From Rhopalosiphum padi (taxonomy: Eukaryota; Arthropoda; Insecta; Hemiptera; Aphididae), in NCBI RefSeq assembly GCF_020882245.1, contig NC_083599.1, positions 6,448,001-6,512,000 of the forward strand: a stretch of DNA of 64,000 bases. Direction: 5' to 3'. This document shows positions 1 through 13,300 of this stretch, one piece after another (positions within the stretch are counted from its first letter, which is position 1; the number at the start of each line of letters is the position of its first letter). The notes under the pieces are model-generated. The model did no database searches. It was not told the origin of the DNA and saw only the letters and a program-made list of their open reading frames with translations. A program made the translations under genes and the position numbers.

Positions 1-1390
1 TCATGTGTTTGTTTTTTAGATACATAATTATAATATTTTTGAATACTATATTCTATAATCAATAAATAATTAATAAATACGACTTAAACTAAAGTATAAA
101 TCATTATTTTATAAAGGTTAGAAGTTAGCAGACATATTATTTTAAAAACACGAATTAAAAGCAAAAAAGCTGTAATAATGAAGCTATTACGACTATTGCG
201 ACGGAGCATCGCAAATAATGTAAATTTAAATACGCCGTGTACCTATTCCATACACGTTACTATGAAATGGAACTTAATAAGGTTATTAAGTTGAACTACG
301 ATAAAATCCAAAATCATAGACAGTACAGAAAAAATCGATTTGAAATGTTCAAACAATTATATTTTTATTTTAACGTTTCCATATTTTATATTATACTATC
401 ATAATCAGTGGCTTGTCGAGTGAATACAGGGCATATGAAATTTTTACTAATTAATTATCTACTTATTTGCGTATTTTAATTACTATAATATTTTATATAA
501 ATTTGATGTGATACATTTTTGACGTATTTTAATTATATAAAAATTATCAGCACTTACATAATATTATACTATAATTATAAATGTCATATATGGTTTAAAT
601 ACTTTATTATTATTATTAATTCCCTAAACATGATATATTTTTAGTGGTAAAAGATGTGGGCGTCAAAACGGGATAAGAGAAAAATATGTTGTATGGTGAA
701 AAAACGCTAGAAGCGTAGGTACTAGCGTGTTTCATGACAAATATTAAATTTAAAACTATATTGTTCAAAAACGCCAAACGTAGGTACGTATAGGTTAGAT
801 TAGATTACGATAGACTTTATCGTATATACTCTATCGGATAAAGTGTCGGAGTATTAAGGATATAACAATAACATATTGTTACTTTTTAGTACGACAGACT
901 ATTTTTATATAACATTGTGTATTCTGTGTAAGTACTAACTAGGTAAATATTCGCGTAGGGTTTATCGTAATGACAAATGACAATGCATTTTATAGAAACA
1001 ACATATTAATTTTGACGCATATGATACGTATTTTAATTGGGTAGATTTTCAATACCAAATAGGTAAAAATTCCCAAACGTGCTACATCTAGGTGTCATTT
1101 AAGAGATAGGTTTGGATCATAATTATTGGCTCTACAAAGGGATAAATGAATAAGTTTTCAGTTGATTTTCTAAAACAAATCACGAGATTTTTATGCTTTT
1201 TTGATTGAAAATTAATATTGCGGCAATATCAACTGTATTATATTATACGAATTGTCTCCAATTGGAATATTCAAGATATTAAGGTTTACTAGGGGCAGCA
1301 GCAAAATTATGGTTTACTATAGGTACACGAAACTATGTTTTAGTAACGAAATTTTGTTTACCAATTTTATACCTCTCAGAGTGACACATA
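1..1390. other. AT-rich DNA, no gene seen
   Basis: No convincing exon on either strand. Slightly GC-richer patches (180-250, 640-700) have no open frame of note. An imperfect palindrome around 807-845 (GATAGACTTTATC and TCGGATAAAGTGTC) is the only visible structure. Confidence 0.6.
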
Positions 1391-1393
1391 CGA

Positions 1394-1616
1394 TTATTTT
1401 TTTATATAGTTATGTGTGTTACCAATTTGAATTTTTGATTTTTTGCCGTACACCGACCACAGTACTGTGATTAGGTTATCAAATAGGGTTGCGAACGGCT
1501 GTTGAAGTGAAAACGTTTTATTGTGCCCGGGTGGTGGTGACACTCGAAAGTTGTACAGCATAGGAATGAATGAGAAGTTTTCACTAGGACCCTCGTTCTT
1601 GGCGGCAGGCACAGAC
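1394..1616 (-). CDS. Candidate terminal exon of an unknown minus-strand gene
   Basis: On the minus strand the acceptor CGACTTTTGTAG precedes a 223-nt open frame ending in TAA at 1394-1396. It reads with a normal-looking composition (SVPAAKNEGPSENFSFIPML, then a Pro-rich SPPPGHNKTFSLQQPF). Local GC is clearly above the surroundings. The overlapping plus-strand frame (1521-1790) looks less protein-like. I recognise no domain. Upstream exons would lie beyond 1620 but none was identified, so this could also be a relic. Confidence 0.35.
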
Positions 1617-1790
1617 CTACAAAAGTCGATCAACACGAATTACATTCAATTGGCATTGAATTGTACATGGAATTGTTTTACTCAGTTTTGGTCGTCATTT
1701 TACTTCAAAAATTATAAAAATACGTTGGAAGTAGTTAAAAATTTTTATATTTTAATGAAACGTTGTTCGTTGATGCACACAATTTATTAA

Positions 1791-3154
1791 AATAATAGTG
1801 AACTGTTTTTATTTTTAGCCAGAAATTATGTGTTTGTATGGTAATGGAATTATAAACATAATAATATTATGCCAAAGACATTTTATTTTGATATATCGAT
1901 ATAAACAAGGAACTATGAAATTAAAGTAGAAAAATCCTTAGTTAAATTAAATATTATTTTTTATGGTTGAGCGTTAATCGGGATTGGATCTTCCGTCAAA
2001 AGCCTCGCGACTATCAATGCCTATCTCTATTTTCATTAAAAAAAAATATTAAGACTTTTAATAACAAATAGTTACGGGGTTATAATCAAATCATATATTT
2101 TTAGTCCTTTGAATTTTAATATATACGGTTTATAGATTTCGTGTTAAAATATTTAATCAAGTAAAACAATTTTAAAAATATCGGCCGTTGCTTTGAAAAT
2201 AATAAAGAAAACTTTAATATTTTTTCAGAATAAATGTCGGAGTAAAGATTATCGCAGACTATGAGAATTATTAGAATCATCCATTTGAACGAAAAATAAA
2301 ACATTTTTTGTAGTCACGGAGTAGACGAGAACGGAGTATTTTCGTCCGTTATATTCTAGTAAATCCAAACGGTGTATTACTGTGTTCAATATTACTATAA
2401 CCGTTCTTTAACCACACTAATGATAACTTCCGACTGACACAACAGACACAATGCATACCTATACATCAAGTTACCCATAAAAAATCCCATTGAATCTAGA
2501 TACTACGTATATTGAAATCACTATGATAAAAAGATAAAATACTTATATTATTATTTTAAATAAATATTTATGATTCAATTCCGTTAGTGAAAAGGCTATA
2601 TACAGTCGTTCAAACTGATTTTTTTTTTAATTTCTCTCCCACAAAAAATGTATACCTTACAGGGTATATTAATTTAACGTAAGACACTCATTATTTCAAA
2701 AAGTATTAATATTTAAAAAAAAAGTTTTTACCCTTTGTTATATTAGCCTTTATTTTTGTGGACGTAACTAGAATCAATTTTGGTTAAATAGCAACCTATG
2801 AATAAAATCTCAAAAAAGTAAAAAGCTTTTTTTTATGAATTTTTATCTTGAATATTATAGATAGTCTGTTGATGATAATATGTAGATCCTCAAAGCTGGG
2901 CATAATACCAGATTAGTACTTATAATATATATTTATTGTAATACTAATAATAATTGATCCATTACTCTCATACTTGTTCACAACTATTTACTAATGCCTA
3001 ATCACTGGGAAATACCTTTATAAGTTATAATAAGTATTAAGTACTGACTGGTTCAATAATCAAGAACATCGTTAATTTCGTTTATGCCGATAGGTACTTA
3101 TCTGTTCTATTTGACTATACTTAGTATCCTTACTAAGGTCTAAGACTTATACTT
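1791..3154. other. AT-rich DNA, no gene seen
   Basis: Poly-A/T runs and short chance frames only. Nothing codon-like or splice-bounded was seen. Confidence 0.6.
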
Positions 3155-3215
3155 ATAATAATGGGCATATTGACAAAATATGACCAATTGCGCCTAAAAC
3201 AAAATTTTTATATTA

Positions 3216-3351
3216 GGGTCAATATACCAATTGCGCTGCATATATTTTAGGGTCAGTGTACCAATTGCGCCTCTTATATTTTTCGGTTAGTGTACCAATT
3301 GCGCTCTTTATATTTTACGGTCAATATATCAATTGCGTTTGTATTCAAATT
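3216..3351 (+). repeat. Left tandem array, four 34-bp units
   Basis: Units begin GGGTCA, GGGTCA, CGGTTA and CGGTCA. All share the TACCAATTGCG core except the last (TATCAATTGCG). The period is exact by counting. Confidence 0.85.
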
Positions 3352-3638
3352 ATATTATTCTAATTGCCATGTTCAAATTATTATTTAAAAAATTATTATT
3401 ATTCTTAAAACGTGCAAAATACAAATATCATGATTACCTTAAACTCAAAATCGTATTATTATTATTATATCATTATGATTTAACCACCTAGTATCTTATT
3501 ATTATTAATTTTATTTTATTTTAATTTTCATTAACTAAACTGTATAAAGCCTATACGTTTCACCATATTGGAAGACTTTTACTTTAACTCGCAAAAAAAT
3601 CGGTTATTAAGTTTTCCTTAGGTAATGTAAAATGCATT

Positions 3639-3758
3639 GAGCGCAATTGGTCTATCGACCCTAACATTTTTAGAGCGCAATTGGTATATCGACTCTAAAA
3701 TGTTTCGAGCGCAATTGGTATATGAAAAGGTAATTTTAAGCGCAAGTGGTAAACTCCC
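3639..3758 (-). repeat. Right tandem array, inverted 34-bp units
   Basis: Units begin GAGCGCAATTGG at 3639, 3673 and 3707, with a shortened last unit AGCGCAAGTGG. They are inverted relative to the left array. Confidence 0.85.
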
Positions 3759-3766
3759 ATAATAAT

Positions 3767-5337
3767 CCAAGACTGTGACTTTAACAATATTACTGTTTTT
3801 TGATATAGCCTCATATAGTATTTCCCTAGAATAAATAAAATAAAATGTATTTTGTGGTCCTACTTACCAAGTTAACCTTACATTTTTTATTATTTTATTT
3901 ATTATTCTAATTTTTATTTAATAATTAATAATATATTTTAAATTATTTGTCATTGTTTTTCGCTATGATTAATTATAAGATTAATTTGAATTCCTGATGA
4001 TTTGACCAGTTAATTTGGTACAAAAAGTAGATTCAGAATATTAATTTAATAAAAATATCTCAATTTGAATCTTAAAATTAAATAATTAATATGTCAAAAT
4101 TTGCTTTTTTTATAAGACTGTAATTTTTAATATATTTTATTCAAAATTAATTCATTTTAAAATATATACTATAATACCGAAAATTGGATACTTGTTTAAT
4201 AAATCTAATCTAGAGTCCTTGACATTGGTGTTACAGCCCATAATGTTTTTTTCTTTATTTTTATATTTATAATTAATAGATATATTATTGTATGTGTATA
4301 AAACAAATTATAGTTTAGTCGTTTAGCGCTTCGAGACTTATATAGCGTTAGAATTTGTAGGTACATAAAAGTATAAATTATACGTTCAATAATTTTACAA
4401 TATTAAGTTTTGAAAATATTCACAATTTGAGACAATTGAAAGCAATCGTAGATAAGTATATAATCGATAACACTATAGGTAATTATGTATTAGCCACTAT
4501 ATAAATAGTGTACCTACTCGTACGCGTTTAACTTATAAATTATACATTTCTTAAGGGCATATATTGGTTAATGCAATTGCACATTTCATATTTCCTAATG
4601 TACCTTAAAATAAAGCCTTAATGATAAGTATATGATTTAGTACAATCCCTGACAAAGTTTGTGCTGTAAGAGGTTAGTTTTGTTTTAGATTAATATAAGT
4701 AAAACAATATATCAACTAAGACATTTTTTCAATTGAGTAATGATATGGTATAATTTGTATGGTCAATATTACGAAACAATTGAACACTTTCGAAAAAGAT
4801 TATTTTGAATAAATAATTTACTTCCAGTGGTTAAGTGGTTTCATTTGTTTTTCTTTTTAGTACAATATACAATCGTTTTCAATTATTTCAAAATCGATTT
4901 TCACGGTTCTAACGCATACGATATTAATGATTTCAATATTAGAATATTAGTCCCAATCGTTTAGTTATTTATCTCGACGTTGGTGCACAGTATGAAATAC
5001 CTATATAGTAGCTATTGTAACGGACATGTTTATGAAATTGTTTCACGAAGATATAACAATTTTAACAAAATGCGAACTTCACAATGTCTAACACAGCTTA
5101 TTTCATATGTACCGAAAAACGTATTTTAAATATGTTGAAATTATTATTAAACATAAAATAGCGTGCGTGGTGCGCCCAAGCTTAGAATTGTAGTAACAAT
5201 ACTTTTATAGTGATGAAATATACGTACGATTGCGTGTTGTTTAAATTTTCACGTAAATTTCAATTGTATATTGTGTGTTATACTACTACAACTGTTATGA
5301 GTTGTTTATGAGAATTGAATTTTAAATTTCTTTAGTT
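3767..5337. other. AT-rich DNA, possible promoter sector near its right end
   Basis: 3767-5150 shows no gene. From 5160 to 5300 the sequence carries more CpG (GCGTGCGTGGTGCGCC) and could be upstream of the tiny exon at 5338, but no clear TATA box or initiator was recognised. Confidence 0.4.
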
Positions 5338-5355
5338 ATGACGGATGATAAGCAG
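5338..5355 (+). CDS. Possible minimal first coding exon (six codons)
   Basis: A TTTCTTTAG acceptor-like stretch is followed two bases later by ATG and six codons reading MTDDKQ. The segment ends in CAG before a GTATTT donor. Short start-codon exons of this kind are common in insects, but 18 coding bases prove little. No downstream partner exon was found in the next few kilobases. It could equally be chance. Confidence 0.22.
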
Positions 5356-6589
5356 GTATTTTTTTTTTAATAACATTCGTTTCATTTTTAATATGTCTAA
5401 AAGTTTAATATTATTTTTGTTATTTTCTTTTGTAAATAAAATATGTTCCTAATAATGTTAGTAGAAACTTTATAAATGTTAACTTCACGTGATTCAAAAA
5501 TTATATATACGTTCGTATATGATGAAAGTAGGTGAGTACGGTATTCGGCTATGGTCTGATTTGCATTTTATTTTTTTAACCGCGATTCCATACTAAAAAG
5601 TTAACTATGAAACAATAATCATTATTGCAGAATCGTCGCGTAAAAAATTAATGTATAATAATATTAAAACACATAGTTTCCACTGCTTATGTTTTTTTGT
5701 ACTATTCAAATTTTGAATTAAAAATATAAAGCATTAAGCAGTTAGTGATATGCAAGGGATTTATTTTTAAATTTTAGATTTACTGATGCTAACAAAAAAA
5801 AATCTTAACATTAGGTAGAGATTTTAAATGTTAAAATTATACAAGTGGTTGTCACACGTACATTATACAATGGCACTCTCAATGAACTTATTTAAAAAAA
5901 ACTAGTTCACTAATCAGCATGTTATTAGCATGGATTTGTACAACTATTTTTGGAATTCAAATACTTTGATAAAGCAATTTCGTATTTCATAGCATATTTA
6001 ATATTACATTATACGATGTAACATGCTCCATAAAATTAACGTTAAACATGAAAATCGGTTCTGTTGATTTATAAGGTCAAAAAAATTACCAGTTAAAAAT
6101 TTAAAAGTATCTATAAATACTTTTTTAAAGTATTTGTATTTTTCCTAATATAATTTTTTTACTTAATATTCAAATATTTATTTTAAAAAAGTATTTAAAA
6201 TACATTATACCATATTATAATATTATAATATACATATTATCCGTATCTGTATGTCTTTTAAAAACTATCTTTTTAGACTCATAGACATCTTTTAGAAATT
6301 TTTTACATTTTTTATGGTCGAATCACAAGTGCATGGATATTTTTTATTTTATTTAAACGTAATTGTATTTTTAAAAATCAGTTCCAAAATTTAAATTTTT
6401 TACTCTTAAAACTATGTAAAATGATCAAAAATGAACTATAAACTATTTTCACCACCATTAAAAAGATTTTTATCTGTATTATGTTTTTGTTATTTAATGA
6501 ATTTGACTGTAACTGTAAATTTTATGTTTGCAAGTGACAAATACGAAACAATAAAATTTTGTAAGCTTTCCATTTATACCTACAAAATG
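5356..6589. other. AT-rich DNA, no gene seen
   Basis: No supported exon. If 5338-5355 is real this would be its first intron. Confidence 0.5.
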
Positions 6590-6840
6590 CGTGCTAATGT
6601 TTGGTAAAAAAAAAAAAAATCGGAATATTTTCTGTTTAAGGGATGGGATAATGCGTAAAAGTGTAAAAGTGAAAAACGAGTTTTTTTCAGGAAAATATTG
6701 AAATTTTCGTCTTTGGTGACAGTCGTGCAAATTGTATGTTAATGGCATACTAATGTCTTGTAAAAAAGGTTGTTATACTTGTGGACGGCTGGGATAACGT
6801 TACGCGCCAGAACTCTCCCATGGTTTTTTAATAATTACTC
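6570..6840. repeat. Probable dispersed repeat with imperfect internal duplication
   Basis: Two related blocks occur in tandem. Each has CTAATGTTTGGTAAAA or CTAATGTCTTGTAAAA, then a variable part, then GGGATGGGATAATGCG or GGCTGGGATAACGTTACGCG. The second block ends in a GC-richer CCAGAACTCTCCCATGG. This looks like a dispersed genomic repeat rather than coding sequence. Terminal repeats were not defined. Confidence 0.4.
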
Positions 6841-7950
6841 GTAAAAAAGGGTCATGCAAATTCCAAAAATAGTTGTGTAAATCCATGATAATTAGTGAAC
6901 TATATTTTTTAGAAATAAGTTCATTGAGCTACACATAAATCAAACAATGTTTTTTGTAAAGTTTGTGCAAGATTTTCAAAAATCAGCGGAATTGGTCGTC
7001 AGAATTTGGGTATATTCGTGTTAACATCTCATTTCTGGAAATTGTATAAATAATGTATTTATGTATTTATTTATTCAATAGATTAATAATATAACTTATT
7101 AATTTATCTATTCTATTATACTATCAATACTTTAATTAAAATGTTATACTTATAATATAAATTTGACAAATAATAAGTAGTAAAATAGTTATATAGTAAA
7201 AGTAAAACCAAAATATTTAATTGTTAAACCTTGACTATAGAAACATTTAGAAACTATATAATATAGTATACACTATATACTGATAATTTTAGATTAATAT
7301 CGATTTCTCAAACTAAAGTAAGTATGTATACCAAATTATACTAAAAATTAAAATGCGTGAGCTCATTCTCGCTGCTCAAAATTATTATTTTCATAAAAAT
7401 GATAAATTATTTTATTTTTTTAGCAAGTAACAACTTATGTATTTATAATAGTGTTAATATATTTAAATATTATAATCTAAGTTTGGAAAAATTATCCAAA
7501 GACATACAAAATACATCGGTGCTGATGATTTTATAGATAAATAATAAAAAAAAAATGTATAAACAATTTGAAAGCGTTTAATGTACTGCCATATACAGGC
7601 GCACGATTACGCGTGTAACGTAAGTATACGAATGGATAGATTGCCATAAAACATTTAGATTGTCGAAAAAATGTCCGCTCTTTAATCATTTAAACATCGC
7701 CATATTAAAACAGTATTTAGTTCGCTTCGCGTAACGCGTAGGCACGCGCGCATCGATAACGTACACTATAATTGGCTTAATTAATGGATTGTTATGTAAA
7801 CTTTCGTCTCGTCATTAATTATGTCAATCCAACCATTATATTATTATAGTTGTATTGTACATAATTTACGCACATCAGCTATGTAATTATATTAGTATAT
7901 TATGTAACAGTCATTATATATTATACTGTCCATCACTATAATAAGTACAC
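6841..7950. other. AT-rich DNA with a GC-richer patch, no gene seen
   Basis: 7600-7790 is CpG-rich for this window (ACGATTACGCGTGTAACG, CGCGTAACGCGTAGGCACGCGCGC) and could be regulatory. No exon was identified. Confidence 0.45.
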
Positions 7951-7954
7951 TATA

Positions 7955-8769
7955 CAGAGTGTTTCACCGTGCACGGTGCTCACCCCCTAATTTTTCTTGT
8001 CAATAATGCAGTCATTCAAAATAAAAAATTTGGAATTATTAAATATAGAGATTTTTGACACTGCTTAAGTACGAGTAGTGTCCTGCGGAGATATAAACGT
8101 TTGTTTCACAAATGAGAACTCCATTTTTACTGCAAGTGTAAATTATTTAGTAGATTGTTTTTTGAAAACTTTGACGTATCAAAACCAAAATTCAAAGTCT
8201 AATTTTTGTGTTATTTAACTTGGTGCACTAAGGATAATAGCAGGTCCGCGATAATATGGGTTTAGATTATACGAGGGCTAAGTAATTAATATTAATATTA
8301 GTCCATCAAAACATATTATTTGTTAAAATAATTCAAGTTTAATAACTAATAAGTAGTATATACCTATAGACACCTAGTATATTAGTATATAATATAATAT
8401 AATACTATGTATTTTATATTTTTGTAAAATCATTTTTAAGGATTATTATCTTTGGTATAAACATTGTAATAACTGAGAACTACTTATTTGCATTTTGAAT
8501 TAGGTACTTATATCAAAATGTTCACAAAAATTAATAAATAATAATATACCAAATAATTTACAATAAAAAAAGAAGGAGGGAGCAGGTTCATTTAAAAATA
8601 TAAATACAGAACACTTCTTGAGTATAGTACGACAAATCTCAAAAAATTAGAAATACTCGTATAGTCTTTAAGTATAGATATATCAACAAATTTGAAAAAC
8701 CAGGATTTTATTGAATTCATTATAATATAGGAAAACTAAAGAAGTAAACATGCTCGGTGAATCATTCTG
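7955..8769. mobile_element. Tc1/mariner-like non-autonomous element
   Basis: The left end CAGAGTGTTTCACCGTGCACG (from 7955) and the right end read inward CAGAATGATTCACCGAGCATG (from 8769) match at most positions. TATA on both outer sides fits a TA target. CAG(A/G)(A/G)TGATTCACC-type ends are widespread among Tc1/mariner-related elements of insects. The 815-bp interior has no open frame for a transposase, so this is a MITE or a deleted copy. Mismatches between the ends suggest an old insertion. Confidence 0.7.
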
Positions 8770-8773
8770 TATA

Positions 8774-10044
8774 GAACATCGGTATAAGAATCGATTATTT
8801 TTTTAGTAGAGCGCTGCTGACTTGTACGGAATTAGTTTTCCCGACACTAAAACCTTCGAATCTGCTCATCCGTTCAGTAATAGGATGCTATTTATTGTTT
8901 TATACGAAAAAGTAGAACTTATAAATATATACGAGTATATACGTATCATTGTTATTGTTATTATTATTACGACGGATAACTTCGGGTCATAGTTTCAGTT
9001 AAACATTTATTTCGTTACATAATTATGCGTTAATCCACGGAAAGTTCCATTTCCGCTTATTTTTTTTATGTTTGTTTGTATTTGTTTAGTATTTTTACAT
9101 TCAACTCCAATCCATATCATATGGCTAGGCGTTTGTTTTGGATTTTACATTGCCTCTGTTTTCTCAGACAATTCAACGTCGGGCTATCATAATACATTTT
9201 TATGCAGGGGAATTTGAACAGGGTGGGCAAGATCACTGTCATATTAAAATTTTAAACATTGAATTTTATTTTTAATATCAATATTAATGATATTAATCAA
9301 GTGTCGTAATCGTAATATTATTTTATTAAATTATTACAAATTTACAATATTTGAGTATAAAAGTATAAAATGTTAGTTATCTATAGTGTAAGTATTCTGT
9401 ATTTCTGTATGATATTGTATTATTTAAACATTTTTGTATCTATTTTATAATACTATGATAAATGTACCTACGAACAAATAAAGCTTATTGAAAAAAAAAA
9501 TATTATTAAAATATTTTATAATTTTATATTTCATGTCATTTTTATTCAGATAAGTTTCAAGACTGTATGCAAAATGAATTAATTGTTTACGTCTTATCGA
9601 TTGGAGAAGTCTACAGTATATACAAGCATGTCTCAAAAGTTTTGAATCGCTCTTAGTATATTAATGTGAAATCAATTTATTTAAATGCGGGTTTTTATTA
9701 AAATATCTCTAGGAGTTACATCAATGAAATAACTCAATACTACGCTGTTAAATCAAATTCTAACTAATATTCACATAATCTATATGATAAAAAAATAGAT
9801 ACATTGGACATTTAAAAAAACGAAAATGAATAAAAATATTTTTTTGAAATTTTTGTACTTTTAGAAAATAAAATTGAAATTTATGCCATTTAATTAAGTA
9901 TAATTTTAAGTACAATTTAGGTATAATTAGATAATTAGACTATTATCACTATAAAAAAATATTTAAATATATTGATTTGTCATGAAGATACAAAGGATAT
10001 ACATGCATTTTGTACTGTGTATACTATACCTATAGCTTTATCAC
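8774..10044. other. AT-rich DNA, no gene seen
   Basis: 8810-8890 and 8965-9060 are mildly GC-richer. No splice-bounded frame was found. Poly-A and ATT runs are frequent. Confidence 0.5.
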
Positions 10045-10129
10045 TTGAAGATCTATGGAAATTGGACAAATTCATTTTACCGTTTAAATGTCTACAACAG
10101 GCTCGTATGTCTTAAAAAATCCGAGGCTA

Positions 10130-10350
10130 TGGGTTTTGTAGTGATGCTGACCTACTTAAAGTCGTTTAATGGCCTTCCACACTTTACACAATTTTACTTT
10201 TATCTTCACCGAATGTTTTGCATTTTCGTTTTCTTGAGGATTTTGCAGCATTTTATCTTCTCAATTCGTCTGTCTTCGTATGTAAACAACTGTGTCTGGA
10301 ATGCTGCCATATGCAACGTTTTTCTCCAGCAAAACATTCCTATAATATAC
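10130..10350 (-). pseudogene. Possible decayed coding segment
   Basis: This GC-richer block reads on the minus strand from ATG at 10309 as MAAFQTQLFTYEDRRIEKIK and onward for about 34 codons, then meets stops. A short piece in another frame (VKCGRPLNDFK) follows. The plus-strand frame across it (10045-10359) is Phe/Tyr-rich and looks like a shadow. No family was recognised. It could be a transposon relic or a chance frame. Confidence 0.22.
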
Positions 10351-10359
10351 CATGGCTGA

Positions 10360-13300
10360 TGTTGATATATGTGTAAGTATGTAAAACCGCCGTGTATACG
10401 TCGGAAAGACTTGATTGTGCTTTAAATGCGTTTTTTATCCACTTTTAAATCGGGAATTTTTTGTGTTATTTTCATTTCTGAAACGTAAAACAGAGATGAA
10501 AACGTATGGTTATAATAATATTATTACACCTAGTAAATATACGTCAAAGTGAAAGGTAGTGTCTACAAAAATTAAAATGGGTTTTTTATTTTTGATCTTT
10601 TTCACTTGTTAACAAAACTATTTAATAATCATTTTATGATCATTATTTGATGAGTGATTTATCTAAAAAATCGTTCTGGATAATTTTATTTTTGCTTAAA
10701 ATACATTATGTAACAACTTTTGGTAAAATAAAATAGATATATACTGAGTTTGTAACAATAACAATAAAAAAGGCAGCATCCACCACATTTAATCAAAGTT
10801 GTGAATAAAGTCATTAAAATTTGTATTGAATGGTTAAATGTTAAACTATAATATTAATATTTAATTATAAATATGTAGATACTGCTTACACAGGTTACTC
10901 TTGGGTTACTATACAAATATGTAGTAGGACGAAAGATGACCTCTACGTGGGACCCCAAAGGTTACATCGGTGTTTTGAGAAATTGAATTACCTATTTTAA
11001 CTAGTAAAAATCAATACTAAACATGACTCGACTGAATTTCGTATCTATAAGTAACCAAGAATTTACTAATGGAAATGCAATAAATATGTTAAATTATTTT
11101 ATCGAGAATTCAAAACCAGAACATACGATGATCAATATTATGTTTATGATTAGATTAAAAAATATGAAATTTACATTTACGCACATTGTTGTGATAGATC
11201 TATGACATTGAACATTTTTACAGTCTTAGATCATGTATTTGAATTTTATTTTACATATGAGAAACACATTTACATAATATGTGGTATACAAAATCCGTGG
11301 CATGTACTATTATTGATTAGAGTTTGAGCATAGTAGGTAAAGTAATTGATTCACCGTTATTAGTTTTATATTTTACATTTTTACTGAAGTGTGTTCACCC
11401 CAGTGGTATACGTCTACTTACACTATATTCGTCTCAACAGTTAAATTATTTATTAAAATAAAAAGAAGACATAACATTTATTTTTCTATGAAATATTTTA
11501 CCTCGTCGTAATAATGCACATTTTGAACGCGAGTATAGTGTTTTCTATTAAGAGGTATTATTGTGTGCATTGTTTTTTGTTCTCGAATTTTGAACAAGTT
11601 ACTGAAGGTGTTCATGCAGAAATCGAGTCGCATTGTCCGGAAATACATTTGGAAGGATAACATTCGAAATACATTTTCTGGAAAACAACATTTCTCAAAC
11701 ATCATCTACCTATAATATTTGCTTTGTTAAAATCTATTGATTTATTATTCTGAAATAAAATTTGTCACCTAAATACCTAATCTATATTATTAGTTTACCA
11801 GACATGTTATAATATTATTTTTCGTATGACATATTATACGTGCTCTGGTTCTTTCACCTGTAAGTGTTAAACACTTATAACTAGGGGGTAGGGGGTATGG
11901 AAGTTGTATGAGCTAAAACACAGAAAATATTAAATTACCACGTACATTATTTTTTAATTCCAGAAACAAATGTATAAAAGTAGATTTAATTTTAGCAGTC
12001 TGGTATTAGTAAATAAATAAAAAAGAAAAGTCCAATGTGTGGAAAACTAGATGTCGCTAGTCAATTTTAATTATTGAATTGAAATAATATTTTTGAAATT
12101 TAAGTAGTATTAATAAAAATATATTTTCAATATTAATGAAGTTGAATACTAAAATATAATATTATAAGTCACACAATAAGAATACCACTTAAAAAAAACC
12201 ATAAAACATGAACTTTTTGAGAAAAAAAATAGACAAAATGTTTAAAATATACTTTTTAAAATTTTTGATTTTTAATTGTAATTATTGTAATTGTCATTGT
12301 AGATAATGGATTCATAGTTTAGTATGCTTTAAAATAAGAGCATATTATAGAAAGATATGAAAATCCTATAACTTTATAAGCTCTAAATGAGTAACATTCT
12401 GTATTCTTAGCAAAAAAATAATTTTATAAATGTATTTTTGGTTTTAGTTTCGAATATTTTTTAGATGTTAGTTGAATAATAAAACACCAATCATTATATT
12501 TTATAATTTGTGAATATGAACTACCTACACAATAATTTTGCTTTTAATATGAAGTAGAATTAAGTATAGTAAGTATTAAGTTATGTCAGATATTTTTAAA
12601 AGGTTTAATTTAAAAAAAATATACGTTTCAAATATATTCGGCATCTTGTTAACACGTCAAAAAAAAAACTATTTATAATAAACTCGCATATTCAAGGTAT
12701 GAGTGGACTAAGGAGTAAGGAATTGTATAATAGATCCGGTATGTTCATTATACAATGTCATTATGTATCTATATATTCTATACTATACATTCCAAAATAT
12801 CAATTATTAAGGCACGGAAGTTGTAGGAGTTGTATATTTTTCTGTAGTATGCTCACGGTTTATATAAAACCAAAATAGAAATTCATTTTATACAATGAAG
12901 ACCTTGGATACATTTTAATTCTTTAATTTTAGGAAAAAGTGTAAATTTTTCATTTTTTATGCATAAGTGTATATTAAATATTTTCTAAACAAATAATTGG
13001 TGTTTTTATTTAATAAATTACGTATTTTAGAAAAAATTTCATAATTATAAAATAATTATTTCATTAATACCTAAGCATTTAGGTAGCAGGTATATCTACC
13101 AAAAATATTTTTCAGTTCAATAATTAACATCACGCACTAACAATCTACAGATTTCCAAATGTCAAATTTTCTTTATAATCTCTTATGTATTAAATAAATA
13201 AATTCTTAATACGAGTAGTATAGTAACGTATTATTATAAAAATGTTAATAAATAAATAATTAATATTTTCATAAATTTATTTCTGCAATTTCGAAAAAAA

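Larger units (their letters stand above)
3163..3758. mobile_element. Foldback-like non-autonomous element with inverted arrays of 34-bp modules
   Basis: The left arm has an irregular first unit (3163-3215), then four units of exactly 34 bp at 3216, 3250, 3284 and 3318. Each is built around ACCAATTGCGC. The right arm carries the same motif inverted (GCGCAATTGGTATA) in units at 3639, 3673 and 3707 plus a partial one at 3739. The centre (about 3352-3638) is AT-rich with no frame. The outer ends GGG/CCC are flanked on both sides by ATAATAAT, a possible 8-bp target duplication, though its low complexity weakens this. The architecture is that of foldback elements: inverted arms made of tandem modules. 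No transposase is encoded, so mobilisation would need a partner. Confidence 0.75.

Noticed and set aside
1521..1790. Plus-strand 89-codon frame
   Set aside because: It overlaps the better-looking minus-strand exon and turns AT-driven after 1670; no start context or splice support.
10045..10359. Plus-strand 104-codon frame
   Set aside because: Phe/Tyr/Leu-rich, typical of a shadow of A-rich opposite-strand sequence; no borders or domain.
11023..11205. Plus-strand 60-codon frame starting MTRLNF
   Set aside because: Ordinary-looking but isolated, with no promoter, partner exon or domain; length is within chance for this composition.
11478..11705. Minus-strand 75-codon frame with a nearby acceptor
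   Set aside because: Using the acceptor at 11710 places an in-frame TAG before the ATG, so it cannot be an internal exon; no other support.
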